NCBI GenBank assembly: GCA_028697715.1
Contig: JAQVDS010000027.1
Span: forward strand, 1 to 35,310
Direction of reading: 5' to 3'
Source of the DNA: Acidithiobacillus sp.
GTDB taxonomy: Bacteria; Pseudomonadota; Gammaproteobacteria; Acidithiobacillales; Acidithiobacillaceae
DNA length: 35,310 bases
This document shows positions 26,201 through 32,706 of this stretch, piece after piece; the stretch's first letter is position 1; each line of letters opens with the position of its first letter. The position numbers and the translations under genes were made by a program. The notes beneath the pieces are model-generated. The model did not search any database. It saw nothing but the letters and a program-made list of their open reading frames with translations, and was not told the DNA's origin.

Positions 26201-26467
26201 GCCGTCATACTTCACGTTCTTCAGCCGCTGGATGGCGCTCTGGATGTTCTCCTCGCTGAAGAGGTAAACACCGCCCTTGTGCTGGATGCGGTTGATGCGC
26301 TTCAGGCTGTCCCGCAGCACATCTTCCAGCAGTACGTTGGACAGCCGCCCACCACGCAGCGAGATGGCCTGTGCGGGCGTGAGGTAACTATAGCCCAGGT
26401 TGACCAGCAGTTGCAGGGCGGGGATCTGCGAGAGGTGTTTCTCGTTGAAAGTGAATCCGTCGCCCAT
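23240..26467 (-). CDS. hsdR: Type I restriction enzyme HsdR subunit
   Basis: HsdR is the ATP-driven translocase and nuclease of the HsdR2M2S1 complex. The 1075-residue chain has an N-terminal PD-(D/E)xK nuclease (RPDILLFVNGIPFAVIECKSP; Asp153, Glu167, Lys169), Walker A HTQGSGKSLTMVMLA (about 345), a DETQ box (VLVDETQRT, in place of DEAD/DExH), GFTGTPLL, then the second RecA domain (ILIVVDKLLTGFDAP, LLQAIARVNR) and a helical C-terminal domain that docks on HsdM. ATG 26467 has AAAGG 7-8 nt upstream and lies 2 nt after the HAD stop; a TTG at 26473 is a weaker option. All key motifs are intact. Confidence 0.95.
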   Translation of the reverse strand: MGDGFTFNEKHLSQIPALQLLVNLGYSYLTPAQAISLRGGRLSNVLLEDVLRDSLKRINRIQHKGGVYLFSEENIQSAIQRLKNVKYDGLLKTNEAVYDLLTLGVALEQSVEGDLRSFTLNYIDWRNPENNVYHVSAEFAVERARSHETARPDILLFVNGIPFAVIECKSPKTEVAQAVSQTIRNQRDEYIPALFTYVQLVLGTNKNECKYATVGTPAKYWSVWREEHEERDEEGAALREILDRPLPQEAKAGLYELLAEGFNMREPDGEYVVRRALTQQDRTLYALCRPERLLRMALLFTVFDGGRRKIARYQQFFAVERIVERVKQRDEAGRRAGGIVWHTQGSGKSLTMVMLAKALVLEADIRTPRIVLVTDRVDLDKQLGNTFAACGLTPDRAETGRHLVELVAEHKAHIVTTIINKFDKALTTRKFQDDSTEIFVLVDETQRTQLGLFAARMRQMFPNACYIGFTGTPLLKREKSDVTRFGGIIHTYAINQAVTDGAIVPLLYEGRLVEIEQNKAAIDVWFERHTQGLTQAQKADLKKKYARAEMLNKADQVIYMRAFDISAHYRQNWQGTGFKAQLVAPSKAAALKYKTFLDELGEVASEVIISAPDEREGFDEVDAEESTDAVVAFWQRMMKRYGGQEEYEKQIINGFKFGSDPEILIVVDKLLTGFDAPRNTVLYLTRKLKEHALLQAIARVNRLYDDDEGAKPKEFGYIIDYAGILGELDQALTTYSAFEGFEEADLAGALSSINEEVRQLPQRHADLRDVFKTVENQQDEEAFEQFLADAKVRENFYGRLSDFAKTLAIAMSSESFITGTPEGRIKAYKADLKHFTNLKAAVKLRYAESIDYRDYEPKIQKLLDTHISANEVLKLNEPVNIFDADAFQQVVEEQAQGKPTAAKADIIAHATKRAISERLEEDPAFYEKFSKLIQQAIDDYRAGRISDLEYLKRVSEIKESVVHRKGDDIPAVLRGNDHAVACFGMLVPYFTGLIADRDQAKTSAAEAAVSIWSIVERNRVVGFWDNLDAQRRTMNDIDDYLYDVIKGENDIPLSTEEMDEIIDRTMQLARHRMPS

Positions 26468-26469
26468 GT

Positions 26470-27309
26470 TCAAACCTTTAGTAGCCCGCCAAGCGTATGC
26501 CTGGATGCAACTAGGTCGATTTGTGCCTTGATGATGGTGTCTAGTTCAGATCCATCCGTATAGATGGCAGGTGACACGACATGAACGCGTTCTTCACTCA
26601 AGTAACGCTGGGCCTTGGCCTTGCCGTTTTTCTTATTGGGTGTGTATACCGCAACGGAAAGCCCTCCCTGATCCTTGACTAGGCGGAAGCATGGAATATC
26701 TGTGGCCCCATCACCGATAAACACCATGTTCTCAAAGGGAACCGGACGTTCCTCTTTAGGGACATATTTGTTCACAGACGCATTGTCACTGATGTCCATT
26801 ACCCCCTTGTTGATCCGAAATAGATACTGGGTCTTGGTCGTGTAGTTGATAGCCAAGGCTGGCCACTGCGCTACGCCGTTGACGTCAAACAGGTATTTCG
26901 ATGCAAAAACCGCCTTGAACCGATTGGCGATGGGCGTGCCAGCGAAAATCTCATCGTTCCCAGACGAGATGAGATAGTGCTTGAGGTCAACCGACTTGGT
27001 CTTGGCATATCCATTGATACGACTGAACCAATCCGCAACGCCATCAAAGAGTTGAATGGTTTTCCCTCGCTTCTTGAAGTCTTCACGGCGCACAGGCACG
27101 CCATGGGCGTTAGCCTTCCTAAGCATGAGGTTCATGTAAACCAACACCTCGTCAGCTTGGTGCTCATGTGCCGTCTTGTGTACTTCCTTCCAAAAAGCTG
27201 ACGGTGTCATGCCGATATCGGGCAGAAACTGGTGCTCTTGCATGTTTCCTGGGGCCAAGGTGCCGTCGAAGTCGTAGGCAATGGCCATGGTAGCTTTCTT
27301 CTTGCTCAT
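26470..27309 (-). CDS. HAD-superfamily hydrolase inside the restriction operon
   Basis: This 279-residue protein has complete HAD catalytic motifs: motif I AYDFDGTLAPGN (nucleophile and acid Asp), motif II LISSGN, a lysine candidate in the KAKAQRYL area or in the middle segment, and motif IV FIGDGATDIPCF (acidic pair for magnesium). The insertion between motifs I and II (about 60 residues, helical) is a C1-type cap. The fold is a phosphatase or phosphotransferase acting on a small phosphorylated molecule or phospho-end; the substrate is unknown. Its ATG overlaps the hsdS stop (ATGA) with AAGGAGG upstream, and hsdR starts 2 nt after it. It is thus co-translated with the restriction subunits, which is not part of the textbook hsd set. 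Confidence 0.85.
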   Translation of the reverse strand: MSKKKATMAIAYDFDGTLAPGNMQEHQFLPDIGMTPSAFWKEVHKTAHEHQADEVLVYMNLMLRKANAHGVPVRREDFKKRGKTIQLFDGVADWFSRINGYAKTKSVDLKHYLISSGNDEIFAGTPIANRFKAVFASKYLFDVNGVAQWPALAINYTTKTQYLFRINKGVMDISDNASVNKYVPKEERPVPFENMVFIGDGATDIPCFRLVKDQGGLSVAVYTPNKKNGKAKAQRYLSEERVHVVSPAIYTDGSELDTIIKAQIDLVASRHTLGGLLKV

Positions 27310-28532
27310 GTGTTCGTTTCCTCCTTGATAGGTAGACGCCAGTGGCCGGTCAGCAGCTTCTGCATCAGGCCGCGCTTCTGGGTCTTCAGCGCCGCGACGG
27401 ACTTGCCGAGCAGGTCGATCTCCTCACGCAGGACGTTGAGGTAGCGGGCGATGGCGGATTGGGAGTTGGTATCCGGCAGCGGAATCGTGATGGCGGCGAA
27501 CTCGGAGAAGGAGACCGTTTCGCGGACGCTGCCCTGGGCGCTCTTCTTGATTCGCTGCCGCGCTTCGTGGGAGTTCAGCCAGTGCAGGAAGTAGTCCGAG
27601 TTAACGTTCTCGTTGAGCTGGAACACAACATACATCGGGCTGAGGACGCCATCGTCCCAACCATCGAGGCGGGCGATGGAGCCCACATTGATGCGCGACG
27701 GGTTATAGGCGTACTGCCCACGGTGCACGACCTTGTAATTGGACAAGTCCGCGCTGGCGACGCGGCGCTCGAACTGATCCTCCGGCAGCACGAAGCCGCG
27801 TGAGTTGGTCACGCTCAGCACGCGCGCTTCGTTGCCGCCGCGATTGCGCTCGGAAACCTCCTTGGCAAAGGCACCGACGTGGCGGTGCGGATGCGGGCCT
27901 CGGCTGATCAGGCGCGACAGTTCGTAGCCGTAATGCCGCTCCTGCCCTGCAATCAGCTGCTCGGTTTTCTCGATAGCCGAATCCCATAACCTGAGAATCT
28001 CAGCCAAACGCCGTTGTTCACCGATTGGCGGCAAAGGCAGGATGAACCGCCCGAGCTCGCTTGTATTAATGTGGAGCATCGACGATCCAACCTCCAGACC
28101 ACGCAGCCGTGCCTGACCGATTTCGGAGTTGATGTATTGAGATACGAAATGCGGGTCGACCTTGTCCTGGTTAAATCGGCTGATGATTAGTGCGTGGCAA
28201 TTGGATCCAACAGCATTCTCGGGAACTACTGCGGCAGTACCGATATGCCCCGATTGAACAACCAGTAGGTCTCCTTCGCGAAGGCAGCTCTTGGCATTCC
28301 TTTCATGGAACTCCTTCGTCACCCAAGTGGCATTGGTGAAGTCAATCTTGTTTGGTCGCACGTTGAACCCTTGGAGATATCGCACGCCGTTTTCAGAGTC
28401 TTCAGTCTGATATGGCAACGATGGTCCAACGTAACCGTTTGTTAGCAGCTCAGTGACCTCATTAATGAATACTTGCTTCCAGTCGTTTGGGCACTGCCCT
28501 ACGAGCAACGGCGTAAGTCGAGACTGGGTCAT
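27306..28532 (-). CDS. hsdS: Type I restriction specificity subunit HsdS
   Basis: HsdS reads the bipartite DNA target for both HsdM and HsdR. The 408 residues show two target-recognition domains. The first ends in LGRFILPLPPIGEQRRLAEILRLWDSAIEKTEQLI (about 155-200, central conserved helix). The second ends with FAAITIPLPDTNSQSAIARYLNVLREEIDLLGKSVAALKTQKRGLMQKLLTG. Two complete half-repeats imply an ordinary two-part target. The sequence recognised cannot be read. It overlaps the RhuM-like gene upstream and the HAD gene downstream by four bases each. Confidence 0.93.
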   Translation of the reverse strand: MTQSRLTPLLVGQCPNDWKQVFINEVTELLTNGYVGPSLPYQTEDSENGVRYLQGFNVRPNKIDFTNATWVTKEFHERNAKSCLREGDLLVVQSGHIGTAAVVPENAVGSNCHALIISRFNQDKVDPHFVSQYINSEIGQARLRGLEVGSSMLHINTSELGRFILPLPPIGEQRRLAEILRLWDSAIEKTEQLIAGQERHYGYELSRLISRGPHPHRHVGAFAKEVSERNRGGNEARVLSVTNSRGFVLPEDQFERRVASADLSNYKVVHRGQYAYNPSRINVGSIARLDGWDDGVLSPMYVVFQLNENVNSDYFLHWLNSHEARQRIKKSAQGSVRETVSFSEFAAITIPLPDTNSQSAIARYLNVLREEIDLLGKSVAALKTQKRGLMQKLLTGHWRLPIKEETNT

Positions 28533-29680
28533 TTCTTCTTCCCCCGCACCTTGCTTTCCAGCTTGTGCTCCACCCGCTCCAGCGCCGCCACATCCTCACG
28601 ATCCGCCGCCAGCCGTTCGGCTTCGCGCCGGGCGGTATCAAAGGTCTCGTACCGCTCCAGTGCCAACTTCTCGGCCACGTCCGCCCGCAGCTTGCCGGCG
28701 TGGGTCAGTACCTCCCGCTCGTTGAATGAGAGAAAGGCATCGAGCTTGTCCGCCCAGTCCCCCATGGTCATGGATTTGCGGCGCTTGGCCTGGTCCTCGG
28801 CGTAGTCGAGGTACATCACCACGATGCGGTCGAGTTCCTCGATTTCCTCGTGGTTGAGGTAGTTCTTGGCGATGGTGACGTCCTGCTTGCGCACCCGGCT
28901 GCCCTGCCAGGTGGTCAGGCCCATGTTGGGCTGGCCGGGGTCCGCCCGCCCGGCGCGGTCGAGTTCCTCGATTTCCTCGTGGTTGAGGTAGTTCTTGGCG
29001 ATGGTGACGTCCTGCTTGCGCACCCGGCTGCCCTGCCAGGTGGTCAGGCCCATGTTGGGCTGGCCGGGGTCCGCCCGCCCGGCGATGAGTTCGGGGGCGG
29101 TGTGGCCGGTGACGGCCCAGAGCATCTTGTTCTGCACCTTCTTGAAGAACAGCTGGGCGGCCTCGGACCTGCTGTCGTAGTCGACGGCGGTGGTGTAAAT
29201 GTCGCGGACCTTCTGGTAGAAGCGCTTCTCCGACGCCCGGATGTCGCGGATGCGTTCGAGCAGTTCGTCGAAATAGCCCCAGCCACCGGGCTCCTTCAGC
29301 CGGGCATCGTCGAGGACAAAGCCCTTGATGAGGTATTCCCGCAGGTGGGTGGTGGCCCACTGCCGGAACTGGGTGCCGCGCAGGGAGCGGACCCGGTAGC
29401 CGACGGCGAGAATCATGTCGAGGTTGTAGAGGAGGTTGGTGCGGCGCACCTGCCGGGTGCCCTCGGTTTGAACTGTCAAGGATTCCTTGACAGTTGCCCT
29501 CTCCCTCAACTCGCCCTCGGCCAGCACGTTCTTGATATGCAAGCTGATGTTTTGTTTGGAAGTTTGGAACATGGCGGCCATTTCCGCCTGGGTGATCCAA
29601 ACGGTGCCGCCCTCGGCCCGCAGCTGGATGGATACTGAGCCGTCGTCGGCGGTGTAGAGGATGAGTTCGCCTTCGGTCAT
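28529..29680 (-). CDS. RhuM-family (virulence RhuM-like) protein with internal duplication
   Basis: This 383-residue protein has the RhuM pattern: an N-terminal winged-helix-like segment (VWITQAEMAAMFQTSKQNISLHIKNVL), YNLDMILAVGYRVRSLRGTQFRQWAT (a Bro-N/KilA-like block), then a helical C-terminal half with LNHEEIEELDRIVVMYLDYAEDQAKRR. RhuM genes are often nested in Type I restriction loci and mobile islands; the biochemical role is unknown. A 43-residue block (about 204-246) is repeated exactly, so the length is 43 above the roughly 340 usual for the family. The frame is kept. The duplication may alter the C-terminal half or be tolerated. It overlaps hsdM upstream and hsdS downstream by four bases. 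Confidence 0.85.
   Translation of the reverse strand: MTEGELILYTADDGSVSIQLRAEGGTVWITQAEMAAMFQTSKQNISLHIKNVLAEGELRERATVKESLTVQTEGTRQVRRTNLLYNLDMILAVGYRVRSLRGTQFRQWATTHLREYLIKGFVLDDARLKEPGGWGYFDELLERIRDIRASEKRFYQKVRDIYTTAVDYDSRSEAAQLFFKKVQNKMLWAVTGHTAPELIAGRADPGQPNMGLTTWQGSRVRKQDVTIAKNYLNHEEIEELDRAGRADPGQPNMGLTTWQGSRVRKQDVTIAKNYLNHEEIEELDRIVVMYLDYAEDQAKRRKSMTMGDWADKLDAFLSFNEREVLTHAGKLRADVAEKLALERYETFDTARREAERLAADREDVAALERVEHKLESKVRGKKK
28827..29084. repeat. Perfect 129-bp tandem duplication inside the RhuM-like gene
   Basis: Units 28827-28955 and 28956-29084 are identical base for base by eye and each is 43 codons, so the frame is unchanged. No mismatch means it is young, still under exchange, or an assembly artefact. 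Each unit starts with CGGTCGAG and ends with CGCCCGGCG on the plus strand. Confidence 0.95.
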
Positions 29681-31236
29681 ACGCCCAGCTCCTTGAGGTA
29701 TTGCTTCATCCGGGCGCGGACTTCTACCAGTTCGGCTTCCAGGCGCTCGATTTCCTGCTCCACGGCGGCCACGTCGATTTCTTCCTCTTCCTCGAAGGTA
29801 TCCACGTAGCGGGGGATGTTGAGGTTGAAGTCGTTCTCGGCGATTTCCGAGAGGGGGGCGACATGGGCGTACTTGTCCACGTCCTGGCGTGCATCAAAGG
29901 TGGCGACGATCTTGTCCAGTTGGCTGTCCAGCAGGGCGTTCTGGGTCTTGGCGGCCTGGAACTCGCGGCTGGCGTCGACGAACAGCACGTCGCGGCAGCC
30001 TTCGCGCTCACCGCCCTTTTCCCGCGCCCGGTCGAAGACCAGGATGGCCACCGGGATGGAGGTGGTGGGGAAGAGGTTGGCCGGCAGGCCGATGACGGCA
30101 TCCAGCAGGTTGTCCTCGATGAGCTTCTGGCGGATGCGGCCCTCTGCACCGCCCCGGAACAACACGCCGTGGGGCACCACCACCGCGACCCGGCCGGACT
30201 GGGGCAAGGCCGTCTCAATCATGTGGGTGATGAAGGCGTAATCACCCTTGGACTTGGGCGGCACGCCGCGCCAGAAGCGGTTGAAGCGGTCCGACTCGGC
30301 ATGCTCTGCGCCCCACTTGTCCAGGCTGAAGGGCGGATTGGCGACCACCACGTCGAAGCGCATGAGGCGGTCGGATTCCACCAGGGCGGGGCTGTTTAGG
30401 GTGTCGCCCCATTCGATGCGGGCGGCGTCCTTGCCGTGCAGAAACATGTTCATGCGCGCCAGTGCCCAGGTGCTGCCGTTGGCCTCCTGGCCGAACAGGG
30501 CGTAGTCGTTGCTGCCCTGGTCACGAATCAATTCGCCGGCTTCGATGAGCAGGCCGCCCGAGCCACAGGCGGGGTCGCAGATGCGGTTGCCGGGCCGGGG
30601 CTTGGCAAGGCGGGCGAGCAGCCGGGAGACCTGCTTGGGGGTGTAGAACTCGCCGGCCTTCTTGCCAGCGTCGGAGGCGAAGCGCTCGATGAGGTAGATA
30701 TAGGTGTTGCCGATGATGTCCTCGGAAACCCTGGTGGGCCGCAGGTCCAGCTTGGCGAAGTCTTCCAGCAGGTTCTTCAAGCGACGGTTGCGGTCCTTAG
30801 TCTGCCCCAGGTTGGCTTCCGAGTTGAAGTCGATGTTGCGGAAGACGCGGTCCAGCTTTGTCTTGTTGGCGTCCTCCACGCCGTCCAGGACGATGTTGAT
30901 GAGTTCGCCGATGTTGGCTTCGTTGCGGCGCTCGTACAGGCTGTAGAAGTCGGCCAGGAAGCGGTCCTGGACTGCGCCGGTCTTCTCGTCCTTGAACTCC
31001 ACAAAGGGGAGGGTGAAGCGTTCACGGTCCAGTTTGCGGCGTATGCGCTCCTCGTCATCGCCGTATTGCTGGCGGTAGGTCTCGTAGTGGTCCTTCCACT
31101 GGTCGCTGATGTACTTCAGGAACAGCATCACCAGGATGTAGTCCTTGTATTGGGCGGGATCCACCACGCCCCGGAAAGTGTCGCAGGCGGCCCAGGCGGT
31201 GTTGTTGACGTCCTGTTGGGTGAGTTGGTCGGTCAT
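29677..31236 (-). CDS. hsdM: Type I DNA methyltransferase HsdM (N6-adenine)
   Basis: HsdM methylates adenine in the target and forms the core of the complex. The 519-residue protein has an N-terminal helical domain (WKDHYETYRQQYGDDEERIRRKL), the SAM-binding motif ICDPACGSGGLLIEAG (about 220) and the catalytic motif IV VVANPPFSLDKWG (about 290, the NPPF type for adenine N6 transfer). The C terminus is a coiled helix (IDVAAVEQEIERLEAELVEVRARMKQYLKEL) for contact with HsdS. ATG 31236 has AGAGGGA upstream. All motifs are intact, so the methylase should be active. It overlaps the RhuM-like gene by four bases. Confidence 0.95.
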   Translation of the reverse strand: MTDQLTQQDVNNTAWAACDTFRGVVDPAQYKDYILVMLFLKYISDQWKDHYETYRQQYGDDEERIRRKLDRERFTLPFVEFKDEKTGAVQDRFLADFYSLYERRNEANIGELINIVLDGVEDANKTKLDRVFRNIDFNSEANLGQTKDRNRRLKNLLEDFAKLDLRPTRVSEDIIGNTYIYLIERFASDAGKKAGEFYTPKQVSRLLARLAKPRPGNRICDPACGSGGLLIEAGELIRDQGSNDYALFGQEANGSTWALARMNMFLHGKDAARIEWGDTLNSPALVESDRLMRFDVVVANPPFSLDKWGAEHAESDRFNRFWRGVPPKSKGDYAFITHMIETALPQSGRVAVVVPHGVLFRGGAEGRIRQKLIEDNLLDAVIGLPANLFPTTSIPVAILVFDRAREKGGEREGCRDVLFVDASREFQAAKTQNALLDSQLDKIVATFDARQDVDKYAHVAPLSEIAENDFNLNIPRYVDTFEEEEEIDVAAVEQEIERLEAELVEVRARMKQYLKELGV

Positions 31237-31263
31237 GTCCCTCTATCCTTATTAGATGGCTGA

Positions 31264-31281
31264 CCGGGGCCGAAGCCCCGG
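31264..31281 (-). other. UUCG-capped hairpin between the GIY-YIG-like gene and hsdM
   Basis: On the minus (transcribed) strand CCGGGGC-TTCG-GCCCCGG forms a 7-bp GC stem with the extra-stable UUCG tetraloop, 7-24 nt after the stop of the upstream small gene and about 28 nt before the hsdM ATG. It lacks a U-tract. It may act as a partial terminator or RNA-processing site that sets hsdM levels. Confidence 0.55.
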
Positions 31282-31287
31282 CATGGA

Positions 31288-31590
31288 TTACTTTTCCCCG
31301 CAGGGCGGGGTGTAGCGGATGCGCAGTTCCTTCTCGATGGTCATCCTCTGCCGCTCATTCACATAGAGGGCTGCTACTGCCAGCACCTGGTAGCCATGCC
31401 GTTGCCAGCACGGTTGCCGGTCGTGGGTCTCGACACGTTCCCGCACGCTCTGGGATTCGCCGATGTCCACCACGGACCAGTTAGTGCCCCCGCTCCTGCC
31501 CAGAATGACATAGACGCCAGACTGAGCGTGTAGGCCGCCGATGTTGGTGTGGGGCCCGTCAAGATTGTAACTGCCGATTTGAATGCCCAT
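31288..31590 (-). CDS. Small GIY-YIG-like protein
   Basis: This 100-residue protein resembles a divergent GIY-YIG nuclease module: SGVYVIL (residues 24-30, the GIY strand), VVDIGES (41-46, the YIG strand with Asp for Tyr), Arg52, His56 and a late acidic IEKELRIRY (85-93). These are the positions of the family's catalytic Tyr, Arg, His and Glu. The spacing between the two strands is slightly long. Start: AAGGA lies 9 nt before ATG 31590; the frame continues further upstream but with non-protein-like sequence and over two hairpins. It sits between the half-HsdS and hsdM. Confidence 0.55.
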   Translation of the reverse strand: MGIQIGSYNLDGPHTNIGGLHAQSGVYVILGRSGGTNWSVVDIGESQSVRERVETHDRQPCWQRHGYQVLAVAALYVNERQRMTIEKELRIRYTPPCGEK

Positions 31591-31632
31591 AATGGCTATT
31601 CCTTTCATAGGTGGTGCCACTACTTGTGAAAC

Positions 31633-31688
31633 GGCGACAGGGATGTTCGAGCACTCCTGTCGCCAACCTAACCCGGTTCTCACCGGGT
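31633..31688 (-). other. Two consecutive hairpins after the single-TRD gene
   Basis: CCGGGT/ACCCGG (31683-31688 with 31671-31676) encloses the stop codon of the HsdS-like gene. GGCGACAGG (31633-31641) and CCTGTCGCC (31656-31664) form a perfect 9-bp stem with a 14-nt loop. Read on the minus strand, the second stem is followed by GTTTCAC, a poor U-tract. They may end or reduce transcription before the next gene. Confidence 0.5.
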
Positions 31689-32252
31689 ATCCCTTGCGTG
31701 CCACATCAGGATTCCATCCGCGAGACGCCTTCTTTCCTGAGAAATACGCGCCAACAGCCATTGCTCGCGCTCTGCCAGCTGGGCGACCTCCGTTATTGCT
31801 TGCTGTTTCTGAATGTTGGGGATGGGGATGTCCAGATCCTCCAGCTTGGCCTTGCTTATCATCCGAACCGAGGTGCCTTCTGCTTGGGCGGCCAACGTGG
31901 CCTGGGTAGCAGGCAGGTTGATGTACCAATGCAAATAGGCCGGGAGGACCTCCTTGTTTGGGCGTATCAGCAACATAGGCGCTGCCAGCACCGCAGGCCC
32001 GACATCCATCTTCACGATTGCGGCCGAGTTGGTGACGCCTCGTGACTTGAAGACCAGGTCACCAGGCCTGAGGAGGTGCTGTTCCTTGATGTCGTCCAGG
32101 TCAACTCGGAATGCCTCCTCGAAGCGCACCTGGTTGGCTCCGTCGACATCTTTCATCTGCACGACTGTGGTCAAGCCGTCGGGGTCGCGCTCAAGGCGCG
32201 ACCGGAAGGGGTAGCCCATCTGTATGTTTGCGACCTGACCAAGTTTCTTCAC
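31680..32252 (-). CDS. Single-TRD HsdS-like specificity protein (half-HsdS)
   Basis: This 190-residue protein has one target-recognition domain followed by one conserved helix: QVANIQMGYPFRSRLE, VVQMKDVDG, LLRPGDLVFKSRG, AAPMLLIRP, LHWYINLPATQATL, then LEDLDIPIPNIQKQQAITEVAQLAEREQWLLARISQERRRLADG. That is half of a normal HsdS. It begins with GTG; ACAGGA lies about 11 nt upstream. Half-S proteins can dimerise to make a symmetric target or compete with the full HsdS. It is the first gene after the operon's promoter, separated from hsdM by three hairpins. Confidence 0.82.
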   Translation of the reverse strand: MKKLGQVANIQMGYPFRSRLERDPDGLTTVVQMKDVDGANQVRFEEAFRVDLDDIKEQHLLRPGDLVFKSRGVTNSAAIVKMDVGPAVLAAPMLLIRPNKEVLPAYLHWYINLPATQATLAAQAEGTSVRMISKAKLEDLDIPIPNIQKQQAITEVAQLAEREQWLLARISQERRRLADGILMWHARDTR

Positions 32253-32267
32253 TGGCGTAGAAATCCT

Positions 32268-32337
32268 GTTTCTGTATTTATGGCAACTGTACCCCCTATC
32301 CCTTGGGGAGTCAACTGCTGTAACGCCGTTTCTGTAT
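32268..32337. repeat. Paired 10-bp direct repeats around the promoter
   Basis: GTTTCTGTAT occurs at 32268-32277 and again at 32328-32337, exactly 60 bp apart. One lies at the expected transcription start and the other 14 bp upstream of the -35. Such paired sites at whole helical turns suggest a regulator that loops or bridges the promoter. The binding protein is not known; the RhuM-like winged helix is one candidate. Confidence 0.5.
32286..32314 (-). promoter_or_regulatory. Promoter of the restriction operon
   Basis: On the minus strand a -35 TTGACT (32314-32309) and a -10 TACAGT (32291-32286) are 17 bp apart, near-consensus sigma70 form. The predicted start of RNA is about 25 nt before the GTG of the half-HsdS gene. 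No second good promoter was seen directly before hsdM. Confidence 0.75.
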
Positions 32338-32544
32338 ATGTACTAGCACATCCAGTCGCAGGGGCTCGGGTTGATGATAGACAGGCTGTCGCTTGTCCAC
32401 ATAGGGGCTTTCTGCGGGCCATTCTGCCCAGGGGCTTTTGTAGGTGCGCTCCCAGCAGTTCTTTCCGAGGGTTAATCAGCGTCGAAATCTGAACACCTGC
32501 TACCCTCTCGGGATTTGGCCTGGGAGGTACCTGGAGTGCTCTGC

Positions 32545-32706
32545 GTGGAAACGATTGCCAAGATTCGTCTGCTGTATCACGTCAAGAAGAAAACCGTCAG
32601 TGAGATTGCCCGACAAGTACGCATGTCGCGCAACACAGTTTACAAATATCTGCATCACGATATGGGGACGTCCCCAAATACACCCGTCAGTCGGAAGCGA
32701 TGCAGC
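32545..32706 (+). pseudogene. IS21-family IstA transposase, N-terminal fragment
   Basis: The frame from GTG 32545 reads VETIAKIRLLYHVKKKTVSEIARQ, followed by a segment ending RNTVYKYLH, the helix-turn-helix start of IS21-type IstA transposases (usual length 340-500 residues). Similarity stops after about 40 residues, where a 14-bp palindrome TGGGGACGTCCCCA (32663-32676) begins. The frame then drifts to a stop at 32856 without transposase features. The palindrome may mark a second insertion that cut the element. No istB is present. Confidence 0.7.

Noticed and set aside
24875..26563. Long plus-strand frame of 562 codons
   Set aside because: It is antisense to hsdR; open by GC-rich codon bias and without motifs.
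28827..29084. Possible CRISPR or minisatellite
   Set aside because: Only two units, no spacers, and the unit is coding in frame.
31288..31929. 213-codon version of the GIY-YIG-like gene
   Set aside because: The extra N-terminal part overlaps the half-HsdS gene and two hairpins, has no ribosome site and unlikely residues; ATG 31590 has AAGGA upstream.
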